Positions 27,488-37,720 of a DNA stretch of 64,000 nt are shown here, piece by piece (the stretch's first letter is position 1; each line of letters starts with the position of its first letter). Made by a program: the position numbers and the translations under genes. This DNA is from CAWBVG01 sp963792175. Its GTDB lineage: Bacteria; Acidobacteriota; Vicinamibacteria; Vicinamibacterales; CAVVIG01. Where the stretch lies: NCBI GenBank assembly GCA_963792175.1, contig CAWBVG010000030.1:62001-126000 (forward strand). Reading direction: 5' to 3'. Below the pieces are notes generated by a model. The model was not told the origin of the DNA. It did not search any database and saw nothing but the letters and a program-made list of their open reading frames with translations.

Positions 27488-29110
27488 ATGCGACGTTACC
27501 GCGCTCTTCCAGCCGTGGTCTTTGCGATCCTCGTCTCGGCGCTCGTCGGCGGCCTCTTCGGCCGCAACGCGCTCGCGACCGAGGACAAGATTCCAGAACA
27601 CTACCAGGCGTTCAGCGTGGCGCTCCGCGCCATTCAGGACAACTACATCGACAAGGTCGATTCCGAAAACCTGGTCTACGGCGCCGTGCGCGGAATGCTC
27701 GGCACCCTCGATCCGCATTCGAGTTTTTTCAGCCCGAAGGAATACGCGCAGATGCGCGAGCGCCAGGAAGGGCACTACTACGGCCTCGGCATCACGATCC
27801 AGAACACGCCCGACGGCGACGTCGTGGCGATGGGCGTCTTCGAGGGATCGCCCGCGTACAAGAAGGGCGTTCGCCGCGGCGACATCATCGCGTGGATCGC
27901 CGGTGAGGACGCCAAAGGGTGGACCACCGAGCAGGCGATGCGAAAGCTGCGCGGCCCGAAGGGCACGACGGTCGACATCGGCCTCAAGCGCCGCGGCTAC
28001 GACGAGCTGATTCGCCTCGTCGTCACCCGCGACGAGGTCACCATTCCGACCGTCCCGGCCTTCTTCATGATCGACGACACGACCGGATATATCCGGATGC
28101 AGGATTTCGGCGAGAACACGGATCGCGACGTCAAGAGCGCGCTGCGTCAGCTTTCGTCCAAGGGCATGAAGCGGCTGCTGTTCGACATCCGCGGCAATCC
28201 GGGTGGTCCGCTGGACCAGGCCATCAAGGTGGCGAACGAGTTCCTGCCGAAGGGACGGATGATCGTCTATACGCGCGGACGCGTGCCCAATTCGGATTCC
28301 GATTACCGCGCGACCGACGACGGCGAATTCACCGAGATGCCGATCGTGTTGCTGGCCAACCGAAACAGCGCCAGCGCGTCGGAGATCGTGACCGGTGCGC
28401 TGCAGGATCACGATCGCGCCTACATCGTCGGCGAGACGACCTTTGGCAAGGCGCTCGTCCAGTCGGTCTATCGCATCAGCGGCAACGCCGGTCTTGCGCT
28501 GACCACCGCGCATTACTACACGCCGAGCGGACGTCTCATTCAGCGTCCCTGGGACGCGAGCTTCGACGAGTACCTGAGCTACTCGCTCCGCGACCAGGAT
28601 GCCAATAAACCGCATAATCCGTCCGATCTGAAGCACACCGATGCGGGCCGGCCGGTTTACAGCGGCGGCGGCATCGAGCCTGACAAGCGGATCGCGGGAC
28701 CAATCGAAGGCTTCAATCCGGGCCGCTTCGGCCGCATGCTCTACGCCCGGTCGGTGTTTCCGAACTACGCCCAGAAGTATGCGGCGGAAGGCGACACGCG
28801 TGTGGCGATGCGCGGCACCGGGCGGAAGACCGTCAAGCCGAACTTCGTCGTTGACGACGCGATGATGGCCGACTTCCGCGAGCAGTTGAAGACCGACAAG
28901 ATCAAGATCGACGAGGAAGGCTTCGCGAAGGATCTGGACTTCATCAAGGCGATGATCCGGTTCGACATCGACAACGCGGTGTTCGGTGTCGCCGATGCCC
29001 GGCGTCACCTCATTGGCGTGGACCCGCAGGCGCAGTCGGGATTGACGATGTTCGCCGAGGCGCAGAAGCTGACCGAATTGAGCAAGGGCTCGAAGACGAA
29101 GGCGCATTAA
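27488..29110 (+). CDS. C-terminal processing protease, S41 family (CtpA/Prc-like)
   Basis: 540 residues. N-terminal signal or anchor (ALPAVVFAILVSALVGGLFG), an S41 N-terminal part (LDPHSSFFSPKEYAQM), a PDZ domain (GLGITIQNTPDGDVVAMGVF, GVRRGDIIAWIAGED) and the catalytic core: Ser in NRNSASASEIVTGALQD and Lys in TFGKALVQSVY. IRGNPGGPLDQA is the oxyanion region. It trims C-termini of periplasmic or cell-wall proteins. A C-terminal extension of ~180 residues after the core is longer than in CtpA but common in large S41 proteins. Confidence 0.93.
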   Translation: MRRYRALPAVVFAILVSALVGGLFGRNALATEDKIPEHYQAFSVALRAIQDNYIDKVDSENLVYGAVRGMLGTLDPHSSFFSPKEYAQMRERQEGHYYGLGITIQNTPDGDVVAMGVFEGSPAYKKGVRRGDIIAWIAGEDAKGWTTEQAMRKLRGPKGTTVDIGLKRRGYDELIRLVVTRDEVTIPTVPAFFMIDDTTGYIRMQDFGENTDRDVKSALRQLSSKGMKRLLFDIRGNPGGPLDQAIKVANEFLPKGRMIVYTRGRVPNSDSDYRATDDGEFTEMPIVLLANRNSASASEIVTGALQDHDRAYIVGETTFGKALVQSVYRISGNAGLALTTAHYYTPSGRLIQRPWDASFDEYLSYSLRDQDANKPHNPSDLKHTDAGRPVYSGGGIEPDKRIAGPIEGFNPGRFGRMLYARSVFPNYAQKYAAEGDTRVAMRGTGRKTVKPNFVVDDAMMADFREQLKTDKIKIDEEGFAKDLDFIKAMIRFDIDNAVFGVADARRHLIGVDPQAQSGLTMFAEAQKLTELSKGSKTKAH

Positions 29111-29445
29111 GCGGGAGGGGAGGGCTGCGCTACCGACCGACGGTCGCAGCGCACGCCTTCAGGCCTGCTTCGGGCAAGCGACCACAATTAATAGGGTCGT
29201 GTTTGCGCTTGCCCCTATAGGTAGGCCTTGTTACACTGACGACCGCTTTCGGCCCCGGGGCCGTTTCCTTCGAACGGGAAACGATGTGGGCCGCAAAACG
29301 GTCGTATTTGCCTGGTCGCTCCCAGCAACCACCACACTCAGATTTCTGCATTTCGGACGTGGGATTGCGGATTTCGGACTGCGGATTGATCGTCAATCCG
29401 GAGTCCAATCCGACATCCGAGGTCCGCAATCCGCAATGGTGAGCC
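29111..29445 (+). other. Intergenic region with word-type inverted repeats before smc
   Basis: 335 bases. First part has GCTGCGCTACCGACCGACG and AGGCCTGCTTCGGGCAAGC words. The second part, 29335-29438, is built from GGATTGCGGATTTCGGACT and its complements AATCCGGAGTCCAATCCG and GTCCGCAATCCGCAA, able to fold into a long hairpin that ends ~8 bases before the smc ATG. No gene is supported. Whether the hairpin controls smc is unknown. Confidence 0.6.
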
Positions 29446-32400
29446 ATGCGTCTTGAGCGTCTCGAGATCAACGGGTTCAAATCATTTTCCGATCGGTCGG
29501 AGCTTGCCTTCGACAAGGGCGTGACCGCCATCGTCGGCCCCAACGGCTGCGGCAAGAGCAACGTCGCGGACGCCATCACGTGGGTGATGGGCGAGCAGAG
29601 CGCGAAGAGCCTTCGCGGCGATCGGATGGAAGACGTCATCTTCAGCGGAAGCGACGCGCGCAAGCCGACGGCGGCCGCGGAGGTGCGTCTCAAGTTCAGC
29701 GGCTTCCTCAAGTCGGTCAGCGGGCCTGCCTTTCCAGAGATGGCAGCGGCCAACGGCAACGGCCACGCGAACGGCAACGGCCACCACGGCAATGGGAACG
29801 GCAACGGCCATCACGCTCATCTGACCGCCGAGAACGCCGCGATCGCGGAGGAGGATGCGCCTGTTTTCTCTGCGGTCTCCGCGAGCTCCGCGGTCGAGGA
29901 AGTGATTCGGTCGGTGGCGCGCGAAATCGAGGTGACGCGCCGCCTGTATCGTTCGGGCGAGAGCGAGTACCTGATCGACGGGCAGGTCTGCCGGTTGCGC
30001 GACGTGCACGATTTGCTGATGGACACCGGGCTCGGCGCCAAGGCCTACGCGATCATCGAGCAGGGGAAGATCGGGTTGATTCTCAGCTCGCGTCCGACCG
30101 ATCGCCGTCAGCTGATCGAGGAGGCGGCCGGCATCACGAAATACAAGGCGCGCCGCCGCGCCGCGGAGCTCAAGCTCGAGGCCGCGCATCAGAATCTCAC
30201 GCGGATCGACGACATCGTCTTCGAGGTGGAGAAGCAGCGCGGGACGTTGAAGCGCCAGGCCGCCAAAGCGCGGCGCTACCAGAAGCTGCGCGACGAGCTG
30301 CGGCGCTGGGAGAAGGTGCTGTTCGCCCGCAAGTACCGGCAGCTGGCGGAGACGATCGAGTCGGCGCGCGCCCGTCTCGGCGACGCGCGCGAGCGTGAAT
30401 CGGTGGCGGCCGGCCGCGTCGCCGAGGTCGAGTCGGATCTGGGCCGCGTTCGCATCGAGCTGGCCGAGGCCGAAGCGCGCGCCACCGAATCCCGCGAGAC
30501 GGCGCACGCGCAGGAGCTCGGCATCAACCGCCTCCAGCAGCAGATTGCGTTCGACCGCGAGCAGGTGGCAGGCGCTCCAGGCGCGGACGACCACGGTTTC
30601 GGCCGAGCTCGGCCTGCTCGAAGCGCGTCGCGAGCCGGCCCGCGTGCTGCTCGCGGAACGGCGAACGGCCGCCATCGACGCGGTTTCCGAGCGCGAGCGG
30701 GCGGCGGCGTCGCTGGCCGCCGAGTCTGGTGCCTACGACACGGCGCATCGCGAGATCGAAGGGCTCGAGGCCGATGTCGAGGCCGCGCGCAGCGAAGTGT
30801 TCTCGGCAATCAATTCGGCGACGGCGCTCCGCCATGCGTTGGAGCACGCGGCCGCGGCCCGCGATCGGGTGGGCGAAACCCTCTCCAAACTCGACGTCGA
30901 GGCGGACGACATCCGGATTGAATCGGATCGCGCGGCGGCGGACCGCGCTGCGGCCGTCGAGTCGCTGCGCCGCGCGCACGACGCCATCGAGGCCGTACGG
31001 ATCTCGCGCGCCGCCCGCGAGTCGGAGCTGGCGAGCGCGCGAATCGAACACGAGTGGCGCGCCCGCGCCGTCCGTTCGCGCGAGCACGACCTGGCGGGAT
31101 TCGAGGCGCGCCTGAAATCGCTCGAGGAGCTGGACGCCGCACGCGCCGGCTACGGCGACGCCGCGCGCACCGTGCTCGTGCAGGCCAACGGCACCGTCAG
31201 CCAGCGCGGCGCGATTGCCGACTACCTCGAGGTCGACGCCGGCTACGAACGGGCGGTCGAGGCGTGCCTCGGCGATCTGCTGCAGCACGTGGTCGTGGAG
31301 CGTCCCGAGCATGCGGCAGCCGGATTTCAGCTGGTGCGTGAAGCATCCGCAGGCCGCTGCGGTTTCCTCGTGACGTCGGCAGTGGTCGCGCCCGCGGGTC
31401 CGTCGTACATCGGTCCGGCTGAAGCCGCACCCCACGTACGGAGCTCCATGGAGTCCGGCTTCGGCCGGACCGACACGATCCCTCCAGATATTCACGCGCT
31501 GTCGTCCATCGTGCGGATCAACGGCCCCTTCGCCGCCGCGATTCGCGCGGCGATCGGTGACGCCTGGATCGCGCCGTCCTACGCGCGCGCGGCCGAGGCC
31601 AGCGCGCTGACGCCGTGGCCGGTGGCGACGATGGAGGGCGACCTCTTTCGCGGTCCCCATCTGGTGTCGGGCGGCGACCGCGCCGAGGCCCGCGGCATTC
31701 TCGAAACGAAACGCGAGATCAAGGTACTGCGCGATCGCATCGCGTCCGAGCGCGACGCGCTGGCGCGCCTCGCCCAGGACACCGCGGAAATCGAAACCGT
31801 CATCGCGCACGCGTCGAGCGCGATCGCCGCGCTGAACGCGGAGCATCACCGGCAGGAGAAAGCCGTCGTCGCCCACGAGGCGCAGCTGCAGCACGCGAGT
31901 GACGAACAGACACGACTCGCGCAGAAAACCGAGCAGCTGGCCCGCGAGCGGTATCAGGCCGAAGAGGAGCGCCACACCCTCGATCGCCGGCAGGAGGAGG
32001 CCCGCGCGTCGATCACCAGACTGGACAACGACCAGCGGCTCGCCGACGAGCGTCTGACTGTGGCGCAGCGCCGCTTGTTCGAGGCGCGCGAAGCGGCCGA
32101 AGACTTGAGCCGTCGCGCGGCGGAAGCCGGCGCCGCGCACGCCGCGCTCGTCGAGCGCGCGGCCGGCCTGACGCTCGAGGTCCAGCGCCTCGAGGAGGCG
32201 GCCACCGAGCTCGAACAGCGCGCCGCCGCGCTCGGCGTCGAGCTCACCGAATCGCGCGGCCGCGCCGACGAGCTGCGGGCGGCAATCGCCGCCGGCGACA
32301 CGCAGCTCGATGTCGACGTCCGGGAGCTCGACGCGCTGCGCCAGACGATGATGCGGCTCGACGAGGAGGTTGCCGCGATGCGCGCCCGGAGCGACGCGCA

Positions 32401-33379
32401 CGAAGCGGCCATCAGGGACGCCCGCGGCGTGCTCGACGGCGTGCGCGCCGTCGTGTCGGAGCTCGACGTCGCCCGCGCGACCGCGGAAGCCGATCTCTCG
32501 CATCTCCGGCACACCTGCGAGGACGCCGTCAACGCCACGATCGACGAGGTCGTCGTCGAGGTCGAACAGCTGGAACGCGACGGCCAGGCGATCCCGGATG
32601 CTCGCATGCTGGCGGTCGATGAACCTGATGAAGACGAGGTTCGGCTTCCGCCTTCGCCGCTGGACGGCTTCGGCGAGACCGGGCACGCGGACCTGACCGG
32701 TCCCGACGCCGCCGTGGTGGCGGCGGAGCAGCGCGCGCTGTCCGCCGAGGAAGCCATCGCCGCGCTGCGCGCCAAGATCGAACGCCTCGGCCCGGTCAAC
32801 ATGATGGCGATCGAGCAGTTCGACGAGCTCGAGTCGCGGCATTCCTTCCTGACCACTCAGCGCAAGGACCTGGTCGAATCGATCGCGCAGACGACCGAGG
32901 CGATCACGCGGATCGACGAGACGACCCGCGAGCGCTTCAGCGAAGCGTTCGCGGCCATCAACCGGAACTTCCAGGAGACGTTCAGCACGCTGTTCGGGGG
33001 CGGGCGCGCCGGGCTCACGCTGCTCGACGAGAACGATCCGCTCGAGAGCGGCATCGAGATCATCGCCCAGCCGCCGGGGAAGCGTCTCCAGAGCGTGCAG
33101 CTCCTGTCGGGTGGCGAGAAGGCGCTGACGGCGATCGCCTTGATGTTCGGCATGTTCCGCTTCAAGCCGAGCCCGTTCTGCCTGCTCGACGAAATCGACG
33201 CTCCGCTCGACGATGCCAACATCGGCCGGTTCGTCGAGATGCTGCGTGGCATGCAGCAGCACACCCAGTTCATCGTCATCACGCACAATCGGAAAACAAT
33301 GGAGATCGCCGACCGGCTCTATGGGGTGACAATGGAGGAGCCGGGCGTGTCCAAGCTGATCTCGGTCCAATTGAACTGA
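29446..33379 (+). CDS. smc: Chromosome segregation ATPase SMC, one frame break
   Basis: Condenses and segregates chromosomes as a coiled-coil ATPase ring. N-terminal head with MRLERLEINGFKSFSDRSEL and Walker A GPNGCGKSNV, two long coiled coils, a hinge (GAIADYLEVDAGYERAVEAC onward), and a C-terminal head with signature LLSGGEKALTAIALMF and Walker B PFCLLDEIDAPLDD. The frame changes near 30565-30575 (one extra base); corrected length ~1310, above the usual ~1190. Much of the excess is in inserted words: an Asn-Gly-His tract plus a CTCTGCG word in the N-terminal head (29743-29905) and a palindrome in the hinge (31412-31471). Confidence 0.93.
29743..29905 (+). repeat. Two word repeats encoded within the SMC N-terminal head
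   Basis: 29743-29820 repeats GGCAACGGCCAC/GGGAACGGC words and encodes Asn-Gly-His stretches. 29871-29900 is TTCTCTGCGGTCTCCGCGAG plus CTCCGCGG; the same CTCTGCG...CTCCGCGGT vocabulary appears inside the methyltransferase gene at 59088-59121. Confidence 0.65.
31412..31471 (+). repeat. Palindromic element in the SMC hinge coding region
   Basis: GGTCCGGCTGAAGCC (31412-31426) and GGCTTCGGCCGGACC (31457-31471) are inverted with one mismatch and a 30-base loop containing the 10-base palindrome CTCCATGGAG. Translated in frame as an extra Pro/Gly/Ser-rich loop (SYIGPAEAAPHVRSSMESG) that SMC hinges do not normally have. Confidence 0.6.
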
Positions 33380-33419
33380 GCTTGCCGCCCTCCCGTATGT
33401 ACCGATGAGGAGGCCCTCA

Positions 33420-34271
33420 ATGGACTCACGTGTGCTCCGCGTTCTCGCCGCCGCTCCGCTCGCTCTGGTCATCTCGGCGTGCGACGTGCGCCTCGGCAAC
33501 CTCGCCGGCCGCGCCACCGACGAATGGACGCACACCTACCCGCTGGCGGCTGGCGGCCAGGTCCGCATCGGCAACACCAACGGCAAGGTCGACATCGAGG
33601 GCATCGACGGCAACACGGTGGAAATCCGCGCCGAGCGGATCGCCAGAGGGGTGACCGATACCGCCGCCCAGGAACTGCTGCCGCGCATCGAAATCAAGGA
33701 AGACATCAGCCCCGATCGCGTGTCGGTGGAAACGGCGCGCATGAGCGGCATCATGTTCGGGGCGTCGTTCGAGGTGCGCTATCACGTCCGCGCGCCGAAG
33801 AGCGCGGTCATCGACGCGTCCAATACCAACGGGCTCGTCACGGTCACCGACTTCAGCGGCAAGGTCCGGGCCCATACCACCAACGGCGGCGTCACTGGCA
33901 AAGGCCTCAGCGGCGGCGTCGACGCCGCGGCGACCAACGGCCGCGTCAACATCGAGCTCGCGTCGGTCGGTTCGGATCGGATTGCGCTGCGTACCACCAA
34001 CGGCGGCGTCTCGCTCACCGTGCCCGAGTCGGCGAAGGCCGACATCTCCGCGTCCTGCACCAACGGCGGCATCAGCGTCACCGGCGTGAAGCTCGAGATC
34101 TCGGAGCAGTCGCGCCGCCGCCTCGAAGGCAAGTTGAACGGCGGCGGCACCCCCATCGAGCTGCATACCACCAACGGCGGCGTCCGGCTCCGCTCGAAGT
34201 CGGCGGACGATGAAGCCCGCACCGACGACGCGGACGCCAGGACCGTCAAGGACCTGAAAACTAGACGGTGA
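33420..34271 (+). CDS. DUF4097-type beta-repeat lipoprotein
   Basis: 283 residues. ATG at 33420 chosen because GAGGAGG lies 7 bases before it. Lipoprotein signal MDSRVLRVLAAAPLALVISAC with Cys21. The body has repeated beta-strand units, each with a TNG or TNGG turn (GNTNGKVDIEG, ASNTNGLVTV, HTTNGGVTG, ATNGRVNIE, RTTNGGVSL, CTNGGISV, HTTNGGVRL), a parallel beta-helix-like DUF4097 fold. Probably anchored to a membrane facing the periplasm; role unknown. Overlaps the M48 gene start by 4 bases. Confidence 0.85.
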   Translation: MDSRVLRVLAAAPLALVISACDVRLGNLAGRATDEWTHTYPLAAGGQVRIGNTNGKVDIEGIDGNTVEIRAERIARGVTDTAAQELLPRIEIKEDISPDRVSVETARMSGIMFGASFEVRYHVRAPKSAVIDASNTNGLVTVTDFSGKVRAHTTNGGVTGKGLSGGVDAAATNGRVNIELASVGSDRIALRTTNGGVSLTVPESAKADISASCTNGGISVTGVKLEISEQSRRRLEGKLNGGGTPIELHTTNGGVRLRSKSADDEARTDDADARTVKDLKTRR

Positions 34272-35388
34272 ATGAAGACCGGGCGAGCCGTTACCACCGG
34301 CTGAAGCGGCAGGCGGGCATCATCGGCCTTCTCTGGGCCGCGCTGCTGCTGGCCGGCGTGCTCGCGACGGGGGCGAGCCTCTGGTTGCGGAACATCGCGG
34401 AAACCGCCGCCGGAGCCCTTCCGGCGTCGTGGCAGCCCGGCGCGGTCATCCTCGCGTACGTCGCGCTCCTGTCGATGCTCAACGAGCTGGGCAGCCTGCC
34501 GCTGGCCTTCTACAGCGGGTTACATCCTCGAACGCCGCTACGATCTCTCCAATGAAACGCTTGGCGCGTGGCTGCGCGACCAGGCGAAGTCGTTCGGCAT
34601 CGGGCTGCTGCTGGCCGGACCCGCCGCAACCCTCGTCTACTGGCTGATTCGTGTATCGCCGGATCGCTGGTGGCTCGCGGCCGGCTTCGCGTTCGCGGTG
34701 CTGATCGTGGGCCTGACCAACCTGGCGCCTGTGCTCCTGTTGCCGCTCTTCTACACGGTGAAGCCGCTCGCGCGAGACGGCCTCCGGGTCCGCCTGATCG
34801 CGCTGGCCGAGCGCGCCGGCGCGCAGGTGCTCGGAGCCTACGAGTGGGGACTCGCGAACAAGACGAAGAAAGCGAATGCCGCGCTGGCGGGCGTCGGCAA
34901 CACGCGCCGGATCCTGGTGTCGGATACGATGCTCGCCGAGTACACGTGACGAGGAAATCGAGGTCGTGCTCGCCCACGAGCTCGCGCATCACGTGCACGG
35001 CGACATCTGGAAGGGTGTCGTGTTCGAGAGCGTGCTGATCCTGGCCGGGTTCTATCTGGCGTCGCGGTTGTTGATGGTGCTGGTGGGTCCCCTTGGCCTG
35101 CGCGGCGTCGCCGACCCCGCGGGACTGCCGCTGCTGCTGCTCGCCGCCGGCGGCGTGTCGCTGGCGATGGTGCCGATCGCCCACGCCATGTCGCGCCGCT
35201 TCGAGAGGAGCGCCGATCGCTACGCCCTCCACCTCACGCGCAACCCGTCGGCGTTCATCTCCGCGATGCGGCGCCTCGGCGCCCAGAACCTGGCCGAGGA
35301 CCAGCCGTCGAAGATCGTGCAGTGGCTCTTCTACAGTCATCCCCCGATCAAGGAACGCATCGCGGCCGCGCAAGGCTTCAAGAGCTGA
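34268..35388 (+). CDS. M48-family membrane zinc metalloprotease, two frame breaks
   Basis: GTG overlapping the previous TGA. Ste24/HtpX-like: N-terminal membrane helices (GLLWAALLLAGVLATGASLWL), RRYDLSNETLGAWLRDQAKS (typical of Ste24-type M48 enzymes), then the zinc motif VVLAHELAHHVHGD with its third ligand Glu in RRFERSADRYAL. Breaks: an extra G at 34517-34519 and an extra base near 34946; corrected length ~372. Cleaves or clears membrane proteins. Ends 8 bases before the next ATG. Confidence 0.82.
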
Positions 35389-35396
35389 TCGCCGGC

Positions 35397-36859
35397 ATGC
35401 CTCGAGTGCTGTCTGTGAGCGCTCACTCCGAAGGTGCGACCGCCAGGAAGGTCCTTCCGTTCCTGTTGCCAACGGCCGTGTCGATCTACGTCGGCGTTCT
35501 CGCGTATGCCTACTATTTCCATCGATGGGGCATCGCGCGACATCACCTCGAAACCGGGTGGATGTGGCTGGTGGCAGTGCTGCTGATCTATGGACTTTCG
35601 ACGCGGGGCTCGTCAGTCGCGCCCGTGCACGCCGTTCAGCGGCTGGATCCGTTGATGGTGTGCGCGTTCGTGGTTGCCGCAGGCGTTTTGTACTTTCCAG
35701 CTGTGAGCGTCGGCTTTCTGTCAGACGACTACGTGCTCGCCCGCCTGGCGGCGCAGAACGAGTTTCTTGGCGGCTCCTGGGAGTTCTTCCGGCCGCTGCC
35801 GGTGCTGTGCTTCAAGCTTGCCGGTGCGCACCCGGTGGTGCTTCACTCGGCAATCATCATGCTCCACGGCGCGAACGCCGCGCTCGTTGCGGCGCTTGCG
35901 GCCGCGGCCGGACAGTCGCCTGCCGCAGCAGTGGTTGCCGGTGCGCTGTTTCTGACGTTTCCCGCGCACGCCGAAGCGGTCGCCTGGTGTTCCGGGCTGC
36001 AGGATGTCCTGATGACGACAGGCGTGCTGACGGCGGTCGCGTTGGCAAACGCCGCGCGTGAACGCCTCGCGCTGCCCGCGCTGGCCGGCGCGCTGCTTTC
36101 GAAAGAGACGGCTGTTGTGGCCCCGGCGCTGTTGTGGCTCGTTCAATCCACGGCGGTGGCGGGTCGCTCTGTATGGACTGGGAATCGTGGCCGGGTATGC
36201 GGCGTGGCGTGTCCTTGTCCTGCCTCCCGCGGCCGGCTATGCCTCGGCGCCTTCGTTATACAAGCTGAAGGAACTGCTGGTGCGGCCGTTCGCCGCATTG
36301 ACCGTGCCGCTGCGGACCAGCGTGGTCACAGCATGGCCCTGGCTCGGGACGGCGCTCGTGTGCGGACTGCTGTTGCTCTTGCTGCGCGCGGCCTGGTCGT
36401 GGCGTGGACACCGCCACGAGATCTGGACGGCGGTAGCGCTGGCCCTGTCGGTGCTCGTCAGCGTCGCTCCCGTCTATTCGCTCTTCGACGTGTCACCGTC
36501 GCTTCAAGGGGCGCGCTATCTGTATCTGCCTGCGGCGGCGTGGTCGGTCTTCATTGCCTCGCTGGTGATGCCAACTCGCTCGCGGCTGAACGTCCTGCTC
36601 GCGGGCCTCCTCCTGATCGCATCCGCCGCCGGACTGCGCGTCAACCTGAGACCGTGGAACGCCGCCGCGCGCACGCGCGACGATCTACGTGGCGCAGGTG
36701 GTCCGTGCGCGGCAATCGGGCTGCACGACCGTTTGGGTTCGAAATGTTCCGGACTCGGTCGATGGGGCGTACGTCTTTCGCAATGGCCTTCAGGAGGCCG
36801 TTGCCCCTGTCATCGTCGCGCAATCGGCGCCGCCTTCCTGCTGGCTGACCTGGCCGTAA
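35397..36859 (+). CDS. GT-C-type polytopic membrane protein (PMT/ArnT-like), two frame breaks
   Basis: Corrected length 486 with about ten membrane segments. The first loop has FLSDDYVLARLAAQNEF, the acidic DD of GT-C glycosyltransferases that use polyprenyl-phosphate sugars, followed by WEFFRPLPVLCFKLAG, an FRP motif frequent in acidobacterial GT39-like proteins. A later segment GARYLYLPAAAWSVF is also typical. Breaks: an extra G at 36161-36163 and an extra base at 36671-36681; the last part reads IYVAQVVRARQSGCTTVWVRN and stops at 36857. Acceptor unknown. Confidence 0.65.
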
Positions 36860-36872
36860 CCAGGACCCGGCT

Positions 36873-37169
36873 TCAGGCGGCGATTGCGGATTCGGGCATC
36901 GCCGCCGGCTCCGCGACCGCAGCATCCGACGCGCCCGCGCCCGCTGGACGCCGAAGCTCGGCGATGTGGTGCACGATGTGCCGTCGCTCGAACGCGATCA
37001 GCGCGGCATACAGCACCGCGTTGACCGCCAGATGCTGTTCACGCCGGACGAGCCACGCCGCGGCGTTGTAGACGCCGCACAGCGCAGCGAGTCCGAGCGC
37101 TGCCGCATGCACGCCCAGCTTCAACGGCTCGCAGTTCCCACACTCGAGGACCTTCATGTCCATCGTCAT
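36873..37169 (-). CDS. Small hypothetical membrane-associated protein
   Basis: 98 residues (or two codons shorter, from MDMKV). Two Cys near the N-terminus (LECGNCEPL), a hydrophobic span GVHAAALGLAALCGVYNAAAWL, then a His/Arg-rich segment (FERRHIVHHIAELRRP) and an Ala-rich tail. Convergent with the GT-C gene, 13 bases apart. The codon pattern and Cys/His content suggest a real protein, perhaps metal-binding, but I recognise no family. Confidence 0.55.
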   Translation of the reverse strand: MTMDMKVLECGNCEPLKLGVHAAALGLAALCGVYNAAAWLVRREQHLAVNAVLYAALIAFERRHIVHHIAELRRPAGAGASDAAVAEPAAMPESAIAA

Positions 37170-37245
37170 ACGGTCGAGAAGTGCAACGCGCGTACCGACC
37201 AGCTCGCGGCTGAGCTCCCTACGGCAAGCTCGTATGTAGGCGAAA

Positions 37246-37304
37246 AGCCGACAGCCGATTGCCGACGGCTGATGCCGAAAGCTGATAGCCGAAAGGGGGG
37301 AGGC
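37246..37304 (+). repeat. GCCGACAGCCGATTGCCGA-type word repeat
   Basis: Intergenic tract of AGCCGA/CGGCTGA/AGCTGATAGCC words with both orientations, so it can fold. It lies between the small membrane protein and the cupredoxin gene. Confidence 0.6.
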
Positions 37305-37317
37305 TGACGACTTGGGC

Positions 37318-37677
37318 CTATTTCCGACCCTTGACGATGAGCTCGCCGTGCATGCGGCGGCAGCCGTCTTCAGTCTGCAGGTTGCAGTAATAGGCGAACG
37401 TGCCGGGCCGGTCGGCCCGAAACTCGAATGTGGTTGGCTGGCCCGGGCTGGCGCGCTTCGCGATGCGATAGGCGTCGATGGTGAGGCTGTGCGCGATGTC
37501 GTCGGCGTCCAGCGTGAGCCGCACGAGATCGTCCTGATTGACCTCGATCATGGACGGGCTGTACGCATAGCGATGCGCCGTGACCGCGAAGGTTCGTGTG
37601 GTGGGTCCCTGGTCCTGCGCGGCGACAACCGACGTGGCCGCCATCAGTAACAGCAGAGGCCGAACCCGGGACCGCAT
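37318..37677 (-). CDS. Exported cupredoxin-like copper protein
   Basis: 119 residues from the ATG at 37677, giving signal peptide MRSRVRPLLLLMAATSVVAAQ. A cupredoxin fold follows with FAVTAHRYAYSPSMIEVNQD (plastocyanin/CuA N-terminal strand), His in DDIAHSLTID, and a copper loop YYCNLQTEDGCRRMHGELIV with Cys, a second Cys nine residues on and His/Met. The loop resembles subunit-II CuA sites but with wider Cys spacing, so the copper centre type is uncertain. Probably periplasmic electron carrier or copper binder. Confidence 0.75.
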   Translation of the reverse strand: MRSRVRPLLLLMAATSVVAAQDQGPTTRTFAVTAHRYAYSPSMIEVNQDDLVRLTLDADDIAHSLTIDAYRIAKRASPGQPTTFEFRADRPGTFAYYCNLQTEDGCRRMHGELIVKGRK

Positions 37678-37720
37678 GGTGTCCACGATTGTACGACGCC
37701 TGGGCCGTGCCATCGGCCGT

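Noticed and set aside
30524..33535. A ~1000-codon open frame on the minus strand opposite smc
   Set aside because: It mirrors the third-position GC bias of smc, has no domain and no ribosome site; smc on the plus strand has all motifs.
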